Position numbers and translations under genes: made by a program. This document shows, in pieces, positions 34,409 to 42,818 of a stretch of 64,000 bases of DNA; position 1 is the first letter of the stretch, and every line of letters begins with the position of its first letter. The DNA lies in NCBI RefSeq assembly GCF_038181555.1, contig NZ_JBBWUA010000004.1:186001-250000 (forward strand), written 5' to 3'. This DNA comes from Desulfitobacterium sp038181555. Lineage in GTDB: Bacteria > Bacillota > Desulfitobacteriia > Desulfitobacteriales > Desulfitobacteriaceae. The notes under the pieces were generated by a model. That model saw nothing but the letters and a program-made list of their open reading frames with translations, did not search any database and was not told where the DNA came from.

Positions 34409-35893
34409 ATGGGTCAACCTTTCATTCATCCGACAGGGGTAACGATTTATGATCCTGAAAAGTGTTTTAACGGCTATACCGTTATGCAAGTCATGGGTCT
34501 AGGCTGCGTCATCATTGATATGAACGGAAATGTGGTTCGCGTCTTCAAGGACCTCCAGGGTTTCCCGAACAAGCTTTTGCCTGGAGGCTATGTTATGGGA
34601 AGTCGTGGCCAAAGAAACCCAAAATTCGGTTATCAAGACCAATCCGATCTTGTTCAAGTGGATTGGGACGGCAATGTGGTTTGGAAATTTGATCATAAAG
34701 AGTATATTGAAGATGAAGGCGAGAAACCACAGTGGATGGCTCGTCAACACCATGATTTTCAAAGGGAAGGCAATACGGTCGGTTATTATGTGCCCGGAAT
34801 GGAATGTAAAACCGAAAGCGGAAATACCCTCATTCTATGTCATCGGAACTGTTACAACAAGAAAATCTCCGATAAACTCCTCTTAGACGACGTCTTTATC
34901 GAAGTAGACTGGGAAGGCAATATTGTTTGGGAATGGAATGCCAGTGACCATTTTAACGAATTTGGATTCAGCCCAGCCGCTAAACTTGCTCTTTATAAAA
35001 ACCCAAATATGCATGAAGCAGGCGGAGGAACGGGCGACTGGATGCATATTAACTCCATGAGTGTCTTGGGGCCTAATAAATGGTATGACAAAGGCGATGA
35101 ACGTTTCCATCCCGACAATATTATCTGGGATGCTCGGGAATCCAATATTTGCGCGATCATTTCCAAAGAAACCGGTAAAGTCGTTTGGAGAATGGGCCCT
35201 GATTATGCCGATGATCCAAAGCTGCGGAAAATCGGACAAATCGTGGGTCAGCACCATGTGCATATGATTCCCGAAGGACTTCCTGGCGCAGGTAACATCT
35301 TGATTTTTGATAACGGTGGATGGTCAGGTTATGGCGCACCGACCAATACCTCAAAAGACGGGACAAAAGTTAATCTTACCGATCGTTCCCGTGTTCTTGA
35401 GCTCAATCCTGTGAAGATGGAAGTAGTTTGGCAGATTACTGGTAGTGAACTCATGGGGTATGGGTCACCGCTCATTAACGATTACCGTTTCTACAGCCCA
35501 TTAACCAGTGCTGCTCAACGTCTTCCTAATGGCAATACCATGATTACAGAAGGGGTTGGCGGACGTTTCTTCGAAGTGACTCGCATGAAAGAAGTTGTTT
35601 GGGAATATATCTCCCCTTATTCTGAGAATATCGCTTCCATTTATTATCGGGCTTATCGTTATCCCTATAGCTATGTTCCCCAAGTCGCTGAACCGAAAGA
35701 AACTCCTGTACCCATGCTTGATATTCATAAATTCCGAGTACCTGGTGCAGCTGATGGCGAGCTTCAAAATGAGGTTGGTGTAAAGGGAACAACCGGCTAT
35801 CCCAAGTTTCAACAAGCATGCGTAGCCGCCGGGGATGAGGACCTTTCTTTAAAAGAAGACGATGACGACGACACGGGATATACCCAGTTTTAA
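34409..35893 (+). CDS. Arylsulfotransferase (ASST)-family protein, cytoplasmic
   Basis: This 494-aa propeller-type protein has repeated blade motifs (DMNGNVVRVFKD, VDWDGNVVWKFDH, VDWEGNIVWEWNA, SKETGKVVWRMGP). Conserved histidines lie in ARQHHDFQREGN, GDWMHINSM and GQHHVHMIPEG, as expected for ASST, which moves sulfate between phenols through a histidine. Classical AssT is periplasmic; this one has no signal peptide, and it ends in an acidic tail (EDDDDD). The ATG follows AAAGGAG. Substrate unknown. It is paired with an MFS gene downstream and a divergent Crp-type regulator. Confidence 0.8.
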   Translation: MGQPFIHPTGVTIYDPEKCFNGYTVMQVMGLGCVIIDMNGNVVRVFKDLQGFPNKLLPGGYVMGSRGQRNPKFGYQDQSDLVQVDWDGNVVWKFDHKEYIEDEGEKPQWMARQHHDFQREGNTVGYYVPGMECKTESGNTLILCHRNCYNKKISDKLLLDDVFIEVDWEGNIVWEWNASDHFNEFGFSPAAKLALYKNPNMHEAGGGTGDWMHINSMSVLGPNKWYDKGDERFHPDNIIWDARESNICAIISKETGKVVWRMGPDYADDPKLRKIGQIVGQHHVHMIPEGLPGAGNILIFDNGGWSGYGAPTNTSKDGTKVNLTDRSRVLELNPVKMEVVWQITGSELMGYGSPLINDYRFYSPLTSAAQRLPNGNTMITEGVGGRFFEVTRMKEVVWEYISPYSENIASIYYRAYRYPYSYVPQVAEPKETPVPMLDIHKFRVPGAADGELQNEVGVKGTTGYPKFQQACVAAGDEDLSLKEDDDDDTGYTQF

Positions 35894-35900
35894 TTGCATA

Positions 35901-35936
35901 GAAAAGCCCCTCGTTCCTACGGGGGGCTTTGATTAA
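35901..35936 (+). terminator. Hairpin between the arylsulfotransferase and MFS genes
   Basis: AAAGCCCC (35903-35910) pairs with GGGGCTTT and a short T-containing tail follows. It is a leaky or attenuating terminator candidate, which could lower MFS expression relative to the first gene. Confidence 0.6.
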
Positions 35937-35957
35937 GAAACAAAGGGAGTTGTTTGT

Positions 35958-37334
35958 ATGTCTATTGGTGTTGATACTCCGGCCCAAGGTAAGGGAGCGA
36001 ATCCAGCTCAAGCTAGAAGACCGAATAACTATTTCGATGGCTTGCCGATAAGCAAAACTCATCTTTTTCTATTTATCCTAATCGTATGTTCTTACTTTTT
36101 TGAGCAGCTAGATAACAATAACTTTGCCTTTATTGCCCCGGCAATTGTTAAGAACGGCTTTGTGCAACAGAATCAGATTGGTGTTATTACCGGTTATTAC
36201 TTCATTGGTATGACTTTGGGTGGTTTCTTGGGCGGAATCATCTCGGACTTGATCGGTCGACGCAAAACCTTTCTTACGGCAATGTTGATCTTTTCCTCGA
36301 TGTCCATTCTTAACGGATTAACCAATAATTTGGGTGTCTTCATTTTCTCCAGAGCGGCAACCGGTTTTGGTGTTTTCATGATGATGGTCACATCCATTGC
36401 TTATATCTCAGAAATGTCTCCCAGTGAAAGTCGTGGGAAATGGCAAAGCTTGACCGCTGCAGGGGGATTCTTGGCAATGCCCGCCATCGGTCTCATTTCC
36501 AGAGCGATTATTCCGACTGGACCAGATGCCTATCGGCTCATTTTCTTCATCGGTGGATTTGGTTTTATCACCTTTTTCGTCGGTCTCAAATATCTCAAAG
36601 AATCTCCCCGTTGGTTGGTTTCCAAAGGTCGCGTAGCTGAAGCAGAAAAAGTGATTAAGGATCTGAGCGGTTATGATGTTGACCTGAGCGAAGTTGCCAA
36701 GAATCAACCGCCCAAGATTCGTGGTATTGATCAATTTATTGGCATGTTCAAAGGCAAATACCTAAAACGCTCACTTACCCTTCTCTTGTTCGGAATACCT
36801 GCAAACATTGGTGCCTTCATTCTAGCAGTTTGGATTCCGACCCTAGCCGGTATGAGAGGGTTCACTATGGAACAAAGCCTAAATATCGGAGTTGCCTTTA
36901 TGGCTGGTGCTCCGGTTGGCATGTTCGTTGCCTCCTTCTTCGCAGATAAGGGTGGACGTAAGATTCCTTTGTCGATAGGGCTACTTTTGACCGCATGTAC
37001 AGCAATGATTTATGCTTATTTCGGTAATCAGTATATGTTAGCCCTAATCATTGCCTTCACTCTAAATGCTTTTGGCATGGGCCAAGGATTTATTGCCATG
37101 GCTTATGTTCCCGAGCACTATCCGACCAAAATGCGCAATACCGCGGTCGGCACCATCAATGCTTTCCAGCGTTTGGCTGTTTCCTTCTCCCAGCCCTTTA
37201 TCCCTATCTTTGCAGCAACCTTCGGGGTGAGCGCTCTCTTTCTCGGAATTTTTGCCCTTTATGCTTTTGCAGCGATAGTTGTATTCATCCTTGGTCAGCG
37301 GACAGGCGGGGTACCACTAGAACAAATCGAGTAA
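35958..37334 (+). CDS. MFS transporter paired with the arylsulfotransferase
   Basis: 458 aa with 12 predicted spans. A hydrophilic 30-residue N-terminus precedes span 1 (FLFILIVCSYFFEQLDNNN). DLIGRRK after span 2 and KESPRWLVSKGR before the central loop place it in the same broad porter group as the MFS protein at 26387. The ATG follows AAAGGGAG. Its operon partner suggests that it moves an aromatic or sulfated compound; that is inference. Confidence 0.85.
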   Translation: MSIGVDTPAQGKGANPAQARRPNNYFDGLPISKTHLFLFILIVCSYFFEQLDNNNFAFIAPAIVKNGFVQQNQIGVITGYYFIGMTLGGFLGGIISDLIGRRKTFLTAMLIFSSMSILNGLTNNLGVFIFSRAATGFGVFMMMVTSIAYISEMSPSESRGKWQSLTAAGGFLAMPAIGLISRAIIPTGPDAYRLIFFIGGFGFITFFVGLKYLKESPRWLVSKGRVAEAEKVIKDLSGYDVDLSEVAKNQPPKIRGIDQFIGMFKGKYLKRSLTLLLFGIPANIGAFILAVWIPTLAGMRGFTMEQSLNIGVAFMAGAPVGMFVASFFADKGGRKIPLSIGLLLTACTAMIYAYFGNQYMLALIIAFTLNAFGMGQGFIAMAYVPEHYPTKMRNTAVGTINAFQRLAVSFSQPFIPIFAATFGVSALFLGIFALYAFAAIVVFILGQRTGGVPLEQIE

Positions 37335-37409
37335 GCGAGCAGGTGGCTATGCATTACCTATTAAACCGATCTCGCGTAACAATGTACAAAAACTGATCAC
37401 GAAATGACA

Positions 37410-37451
37410 TGGGGCCGTTCCCTACAAGCTCAATTGTAGGGAACGGTCCCA
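37410..37451. repeat. REP-like palindrome, copy 2
   Basis: Two 18-base arms (TGGGGCCGTTCCCTACAA at 37410-37427 and its near complement at 37434-37451, one G-U pair) with a 6-base loop. It shares its core with 33383-33434. The two copies bracket the Crp-arylsulfotransferase-MFS cassette. Confidence 0.7.
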
Positions 37452-37497
37452 GTGCTGTTTTGCTTCGGAATGCAGGTGAATTATTCTTGAAAAAGTA

Positions 37498-37526
37498 TTG
37501 CCAGAATACAATGAGATTGCTATAAT
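37498..37526 (+). promoter_or_regulatory. Promoter of the hisG operon
   Basis: TTGCCA (37498-37503), 17 bp, TATAAT (37521-37526). Transcription should begin near 37533, about 105 bases before the hisG start codon. Confidence 0.8.
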
Positions 37527-37541
37527 AACTGTATTACTCTA

Positions 37542-37563
37542 ATACTTTAACTAAGTAAAGCGC
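37542..37563. promoter_or_regulatory. Second, diverged HisR operator candidate
   Basis: ATACTTTAAC..TAAG.TAAAG aligns with the perfect palindrome at 31835-31856 (16 of 22 positions). It begins about 9 bases after the predicted start, so a bound repressor would block elongation or initiation. An inverted repeat TTGCA-CGT-TGCAA follows at 37574-37586. Confidence 0.55.
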
Positions 37564-37637
37564 AATAAAGATGTTGCACGTTGCAATTATTTTGTAGTCA
37601 TAGCTAATACTATAGAAAATTGAGGAGATGAGAGAGT

Positions 37638-38297
37638 GTGGCTCGTAAATTCTTAACCATCGCTCTGCCAAAGGGTAAGTTATTAATTGACTCCCTAGAA
37701 GCCCTGACTAAGATTGGGATTGATTGCGAGGATGTCAGTGAAGCCTCGCGAAAATTAGTATTTCCTTTGGAGAAGTCCCAAGCCCAGATTATTATTTGCC
37801 GTCCCACAGATATACCGACCTTTGTGGAATACGGAGCAGCGGATGTTGGTTTTGTCGGGAAGGATACCCTCTTAGAGGAAAACAAAGATGTTGTGGAGCT
37901 CTTAGATCTCGGTTTTGGCTATTGCCGTTTTGTGGTAGCCATGCCGGAAGAAAAGGTTCCCCCTCTCCTTCCAGAGGGGACCTATGATTTAAGTGCCTTA
38001 AACCATCAGAGAGTGGCAACGAAGTTTCCTCGGGTAGCAGAAGAGTTTTTTCGGCAGCAGGGGATGCAGGTGCTTCCCATTAAACTGCATGGTAATATTG
38101 AATTAGCTCCACGAGTAGGACTTTCTGAAATGATCGTGGATATTGTTTCTACGGGGACCACCTTAAAGCAAAACAAGCTGGTGGAAGTAGCACCCATCCT
38201 CGAAGCGACGACAAGATTGATCGCCAATCGGGTTGCTTACCGGATGAAATATGAACGGATTAATGAACTGACGGAAAAGCTTCGTCAGATTGTCTGA
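37638..38297 (+). CDS. hisG: ATP phosphoribosyltransferase, short form
   Basis: The 219-aa short form lacks the C-terminal histidine-binding domain and so needs HisZ. It catalyses the first step of histidine synthesis. LTIALPKGKL opens the protein and GLSEMIVDIVSTGTTLKQNKL is the PRPP-binding signature. It starts at GTG after GAGGAGATG. It heads the hisGDCBHAF-IE operon. Confidence 0.95.
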   Translation: MARKFLTIALPKGKLLIDSLEALTKIGIDCEDVSEASRKLVFPLEKSQAQIIICRPTDIPTFVEYGAADVGFVGKDTLLEENKDVVELLDLGFGYCRFVVAMPEEKVPPLLPEGTYDLSALNHQRVATKFPRVAEEFFRQQGMQVLPIKLHGNIELAPRVGLSEMIVDIVSTGTTLKQNKLVEVAPILEATTRLIANRVAYRMKYERINELTEKLRQIV

Positions 38298-38394
38298 GAA
38301 ATAGCGATATGTGAGGCCTAATACAAACAAGTTCGAGAGACGTGTTTCTTAATTGGTTAATTTACATGGTTTTTTGATGGAGTCTTACATGGGG

Positions 38395-38418
38395 TCTTTG
38401 ATGGAGTCTTTGATGGAG
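38395..38418 (+). repeat. Tandem 12-bp repeat before hisD
   Basis: TCTTTGATGGAG occurs twice in tandem, and a third, imperfect copy ends at 38382. The last copy supplies part of the hisD ribosome site (GGAGG). The repeat number could affect hisD translation. Confidence 0.6.
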
Positions 38419-38428
38419 GTATGGGTTC

Positions 38429-39709
38429 ATGGATATTAAAACTCTCGAGGGATTGGATTTATCTACTCTCACCCGTAAGTCTTATGGTAATGAGGAATTA
38501 ATGGAACAAAGTGTGGCTGAGATCATTGCAAGAGTGCGCACGGACGGGGATTCAGCCCTTTACGCTTTAACTGAAAAATATGATGGAGTGGATCTGCATT
38601 CGCTTGGCCTGCGAGTTCGCGAAGAAGAAATTACTCAAGCCTACTCTTTGGTTGATGAAAAATTTATCGAAGCTATTCACCTTGCCAAGGAAAATATAGC
38701 AGCCTTTCATGAGAAACAAAAACGCATTTCTTGGCTTGACCCAAAGGAGGACGGAAGTATCCTCGGGCAGCTTTTGCTTCCCCTTAAGCGAGTGGGCGTC
38801 TATGTTCCGGGAGGAACGGCCGCCTATCCTTCCTCGGTATTAATGAATGCGGTGCCGGCCGTGGTCGCCGGGGTGGAGGAGATCGTGATGGTGAGTCCAC
38901 CTCGCAAGGATGGCACCCTTTTGCCGGAGGTTTTAGTAGCTGCAGCCGAGGCCGGAGTCACCGAGATTTACAAAGTTGGCGGAGCCCAAGCTATTGCGGC
39001 CTTGGCCTTCGGTACTGGGGAAATTGCTTCGGTGGATAAAGTCACCGGTCCCGGCAATATCTATGTCACCTTGGCCAAAAAGCAGGTCTTTGGTACGGTG
39101 GATATTGATATGTTAGCAGGACCCAGCGAGATTTTGATTTTAGCAGACGACTCCGCTAGAGCGGAGGAGCTTGCTGCAGATTTGCTCTCGCAGGCTGAAC
39201 ACGACCCCTTAGCCTCCTCCATTTTGGTTTCCCCTGATCAACAATTATTGGAGAAAACTGTAGCCGAGGTGGAGCGGCAGCTACAAGACCTACCTAGGCA
39301 AGAGATTGCTAGAGCTTCCTGGGAAACCTATGGGGCAGCTATTCTCGTCAAGGACTTAGCAGAGGGAATGGTCTTAGCAAACCAAGTCGCTCCGGAACAC
39401 TTCGAATTGGTGGTGCGGGAACCGTATAGCTGGTTGGGCAGGGTAAGAAATGCTGGGGCAGTATTTCTGGGACGATTCTCGCCGGAACCGGTCGGCGATT
39501 ACTTTGCTGGACCAAACCATGTCCTGCCCACGGGGGGGACAGCTCGTTTTTACTCTCCCTTAAACGTAGATACCTTTATGAAAAAAGTCAGTGTAATTAG
39601 CTATTCTGAGAAAGCTTTGCAGCGAGATGGCAAGCATATCGCCCATCTAGCGCGTAAAGAGGGGCTTGAGGCACATGCTCGGGCTGTGGAGGTAAGAAAA
39701 CTATGGTAG
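38429..39709 (+). CDS. hisD: Histidinol dehydrogenase
   Basis: This 426-aa Zn enzyme oxidises histidinol to histidine. VGVYVPGGTAAYPSSVLMNAVPA, KVGGAQAIAALAFGT and DKVTGPGNIYVTLAKKQVFG form the family signature, and AGPSEILILAD and EHFELV follow. The ATG follows GGAGGTATG. It overlaps hisC by 7 bases. Confidence 0.97.
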   Translation: MDIKTLEGLDLSTLTRKSYGNEELMEQSVAEIIARVRTDGDSALYALTEKYDGVDLHSLGLRVREEEITQAYSLVDEKFIEAIHLAKENIAAFHEKQKRISWLDPKEDGSILGQLLLPLKRVGVYVPGGTAAYPSSVLMNAVPAVVAGVEEIVMVSPPRKDGTLLPEVLVAAAEAGVTEIYKVGGAQAIAALAFGTGEIASVDKVTGPGNIYVTLAKKQVFGTVDIDMLAGPSEILILADDSARAEELAADLLSQAEHDPLASSILVSPDQQLLEKTVAEVERQLQDLPRQEIARASWETYGAAILVKDLAEGMVLANQVAPEHFELVVREPYSWLGRVRNAGAVFLGRFSPEPVGDYFAGPNHVLPTGGTARFYSPLNVDTFMKKVSVISYSEKALQRDGKHIAHLARKEGLEAHARAVEVRKLW

Positions 39710-40812
39710 ATGAAGTGCGACCTGGTTTAGAAAAAGTGCCAGCAGCGAATTTTCTTAAGCCTCAGATTCAAACTCTGAAAGCTTATGAAAGCAAAGCCAT
39801 TCCCGGATGCGTTCGTTTGGATGCCAATGAAAACCCACTGCCTTGGCCTAAAGGAATGAGGGAGGAGTTATTTGCTTCACCTTTCATACTCAACCGCTAC
39901 CCGGATGGGGAAGCTCGTGAGCTTAGACAAACTATTTCGCAGTATACTGGAGTCCCTGTGGAGGGGATTATAGCAGGGAATGGTTCGGACGAGCTAATTC
40001 AATTAATTATGACTACCTTCGGAGGAGAGAAGCGAGCAGTAATTTATCATCCTCCCACCTTTAGTATGTATGGGGCAGCCGCACAAGTCACAGGCACGGA
40101 CACCATCGAAGTTCCCCTTTTCCTTGCAGAGAACGGCAGAGATTTCTGCTTGGATGTGGAAGGGATTCTTGAAGCAGCAGCCCAATCTAGAGTTCATATG
40201 ATCATTCTCTGTAATCCCAATAACCCTACGGGGACCCTTTTTCCTCGTGAAGATATCTTAAGGATTGTCAAGGAATCACAGAAAATAGTCATTGTGGATG
40301 AAGCTTATGGGGAGTTTGCCGGGGAAAGCGTTGTGGACCAGATTCCTAATTTCCCGAATCTTTTGGTGATGAAAACTTATTCTAAGCTATTTGCCATGGC
40401 AGCCCTGCGGTTGGGTTATCTTCTCGGGCAAGCTTCAACCATCGAGTTGCTCAACCGAGCACGTCAGCCCTTTAATGTGAACAGCTTTACCCAAAAAGCA
40501 GGGGTTGTTGCCTTTAATTATGTTGAGGATTATCGGGCGCAAGGGTGTCTCTTGATTAATGAGATGGATAAAATTGTTGAGGCGCTAAAATCCCTACCCC
40601 AAGTCACAGTCTTTGCTACTCGGGCCAACTTTGTTCTTTTCCAACCGGAAAGCCCGGAACAAGTCTATGCTCAGTTGATTGAGCGAGGATTTCTGATTCG
40701 TAATATGGGGAAGCTCCCGGTGATTGGTAAGGCACTGCGTTTGAGCGCAGGACTACCTGAGGAAAACACAAGATTAATAAGTGTGCTACAGGAGATTCTT
40801 GGAGGAGAGTGA
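39703..40812 (+). CDS. hisC: Histidinol-phosphate aminotransferase
   Basis: 369-aa fold-type I PLP enzyme. The PLP lysine lies in MKTYSKLFAMAALRLGY; NPNNPTGT and VDEAYGEFAG are present. The start overlaps the end of hisD. No histidinol-phosphate phosphatase gene follows, so that step is encoded elsewhere. Confidence 0.95.
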   Translation: MVDEVRPGLEKVPAANFLKPQIQTLKAYESKAIPGCVRLDANENPLPWPKGMREELFASPFILNRYPDGEARELRQTISQYTGVPVEGIIAGNGSDELIQLIMTTFGGEKRAVIYHPPTFSMYGAAAQVTGTDTIEVPLFLAENGRDFCLDVEGILEAAAQSRVHMIILCNPNNPTGTLFPREDILRIVKESQKIVIVDEAYGEFAGESVVDQIPNFPNLLVMKTYSKLFAMAALRLGYLLGQASTIELLNRARQPFNVNSFTQKAGVVAFNYVEDYRAQGCLLINEMDKIVEALKSLPQVTVFATRANFVLFQPESPEQVYAQLIERGFLIRNMGKLPVIGKALRLSAGLPEENTRLISVLQEILGGE

Positions 40813-40822
40813 GGAGTTTTAT

Positions 40823-41407
40823 ATGCGTGAAGCATTAATTGAACGAAACACCAAAGAAACGAGCATAAGAATTAAGCTCAACCTGGATGGTGGAGGGGAA
40901 GCTCGGATCAATACAGGAATCGGGTTCTTTGATCATATGTTGGAGGCCATGGCTAGGTTTGGGTATCTGGATCTGGAAGTAGAAGCTCAAGGGGATCTTC
41001 AGGTAGATGCTCACCATACCGTTGAAGACTGTGGAATTGTATTTGGACAAGCGCTACGGGAAGCCTTAGGAGACCGACGGGGAATTGAGCGGGTCGGTGA
41101 TACGTTTCTGCCGATGGATGAGGCTTTAGTTCAAGTGGCCCTGGATCTTTCTAATCGCCCTTATCTTGTCTGGGAAGTGGATTGCTCTGAGGGAATGGTT
41201 GGGGAATTCCCCGTGGAAATGGCCGAGGAATTCTTTCGGGCAGTAGCTGTTCAGGCCGGACTGACCTTGCATATGCGCCAGATTTCTGGGAAGAACCGTC
41301 ATCATATTCTTGAGGCTACATTTAAAGGATTTGGACGAGCACTGGGATTGGCTGTTCGTGAGAATCCGCGTTTTCAGGGAGTATTATCCACCAAAGGAGT
41401 TCTATAA
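40823..41407 (+). CDS. hisB: Imidazoleglycerol-phosphate dehydratase
   Basis: 194 aa, monofunctional. Both histidine motifs are present (VDAHHTVEDCGIVFGQAL and KNRHHILEATFKGFGRAL), giving the two Mn sites. The ATG at 40823 with a GTGAGGAG site is preferred; an earlier GTG inside hisC lacks one. Confidence 0.96.
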   Translation: MREALIERNTKETSIRIKLNLDGGGEARINTGIGFFDHMLEAMARFGYLDLEVEAQGDLQVDAHHTVEDCGIVFGQALREALGDRRGIERVGDTFLPMDEALVQVALDLSNRPYLVWEVDCSEGMVGEFPVEMAEEFFRAVAVQAGLTLHMRQISGKNRHHILEATFKGFGRALGLAVRENPRFQGVLSTKGVL

Positions 41408-41419
41408 GGGGGATTTTTC

Positions 41420-42049
41420 TTGATAGGAATCATTGATTATGACCGCGGTAATTTGCGGAGCGTTGAAAAAGCCCTCCTGAAGTTAGGTTATTCAGCGAGA
41501 ATTCTCGAGTCGCCCCATGAATTGACTGAAATGAAAGGCATTATTCTGCCTGGAGTCGGAGCTTTTGCTGATGCCATGACAGCTCTTGAAGAAAAAGGGT
41601 GGGTTCAGCCTTTGCTCCATTATGCCCAATCAGGGAAGCCTTTTCTTGGTATCTGTCTTGGTATGCAGGTGCTTTTTGAAGTGGGTGAAGAGCACGGCGA
41701 ACATCAAGGTTTAGGCCTTTTGCCCGGTCGAGTGGTGAAGTTCCCCGCTGGACGCAAAATACCACATATGGGCTGGAATACCCTTCATCAAGAAAAATCT
41801 TGCCTTCTTCTCGAAGGAATTCCTGATGAAGTGTACTTTTACTTTGTTCATTCTTACTATGCCTTAACGGTTGATTATGATTACATCGTGGGAACCAGCG
41901 ATTATGGAGTGAAATTTCCCGCTCTCGTGGGGCGAGATAATATCTGGGGAGCCCAATTCCACCCGGAAAAATCCAGCCCTTGGGGACTTAAATTATTAGA
42001 GAATTTCGGAAGGTGGGTGCATGGGGATGCGGATATTTCCGGCGATTGA
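41420..42049 (+). CDS. hisH: Imidazole glycerol phosphate synthase, glutaminase subunit
   Basis: 209-aa class I amidotransferase: nucleophile C79 in GICLGMQ, and H181/E183 in QFHPEKS. It feeds ammonia to HisF. TTG start behind AAGGGGG. Its end overlaps hisA by 29 bases. Confidence 0.96.
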   Translation: MIGIIDYDRGNLRSVEKALLKLGYSARILESPHELTEMKGIILPGVGAFADAMTALEEKGWVQPLLHYAQSGKPFLGICLGMQVLFEVGEEHGEHQGLGLLPGRVVKFPAGRKIPHMGWNTLHQEKSCLLLEGIPDEVYFYFVHSYYALTVDYDYIVGTSDYGVKFPALVGRDNIWGAQFHPEKSSPWGLKLLENFGRWVHGDADISGD

Positions 42050-42818
42050 TCTCAAGGGAGGGAAAGCCGTACGCCTTCTGCAGGGCCGTATGGAGGATGC
42101 GACGGTCTACGCTGAAAACCCAGTAGAAGTGGCACGTGATTTTAAAGCTCAAGGGGCAGATTCTCTGCACGTGGTGGATTTAGATGGGGCTTTTGCCGGC
42201 CAGCCCGTTAATGATGCCACCATCCGCCAACTTATTCAGTCCTCGGGACTTAAGGTTCAAGTAGGGGGCGGGATTCGCTCCTTGGAGAGAATAGAAGAGC
42301 TCCTCAATTTAGGGGTTGAACGGGTGATTCTCGGCACCGTAGCTGTGCGCGACCCGGAGCTGGTGCAGGAAGCTGTTGCTCGTTTTGGTGAAGCTATTGT
42401 AGTTGGAATTGATGCTAAGAAGGGACAAGTAGCTGTCCAAGGCTGGGCGGAAAAGTCGGAGATGATGGCCTTAGAGTTAGCTTTAAAAATGAAAGATGTT
42501 GGTGTTAAGCACCTAGTCTTTACGGATATCTCACGAGATGGGATGCTTCAAGGTCCCAACATTCAAAGTACTGTGGAATTAGCCCGAGAAAGCGGTTTGC
42601 AGGTTGTTGCTTCAGGTGGAGTATCCAACATCAAAGATATTATCCTTCTTCAAAAAGAGGTTAATCTAGGAGCGTCCATCGAAGGAGTCATTATCGGCAA
42701 GGCGCTCTATACCGGTGCAATTACTTTGTCGGCTGCCTTGGCAGTTACAGCTTCCGTTAGTGACTTATCCGGCGGTAAGATAGATCTTGAAAAAGACAGG
42801 GAGGGAGATGGATGTTAG
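42021..42818 (+). CDS. hisA: ProFAR isomerase
   Basis: 265-aa beta/alpha barrel with the two half-barrel phosphate sites: FPAIDLKGGKAVRL with the first catalytic Asp, and FTDISRDGMLQGPN with the second. Start at ATG 42021, or the ATG two codons later. The C-terminus has about 20 residues (LSGGKIDLEKDREGDGC) beyond the barrel, and its end overlaps hisF. Confidence 0.95.
   Translation: MGMRIFPAIDLKGGKAVRLLQGRMEDATVYAENPVEVARDFKAQGADSLHVVDLDGAFAGQPVNDATIRQLIQSSGLKVQVGGGIRSLERIEELLNLGVERVILGTVAVRDPELVQEAVARFGEAIVVGIDAKKGQVAVQGWAEKSEMMALELALKMKDVGVKHLVFTDISRDGMLQGPNIQSTVELARESGLQVVASGGVSNIKDIILLQKEVNLGASIEGVIIGKALYTGAITLSAALAVTASVSDLSGGKIDLEKDREGDGC

Noticed and set aside
38395..38418. CRISPR array
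   Set aside because: Only two perfect tandem 12-mers with no spacers. No CRISPR repeats or cas genes occur anywhere in the window.
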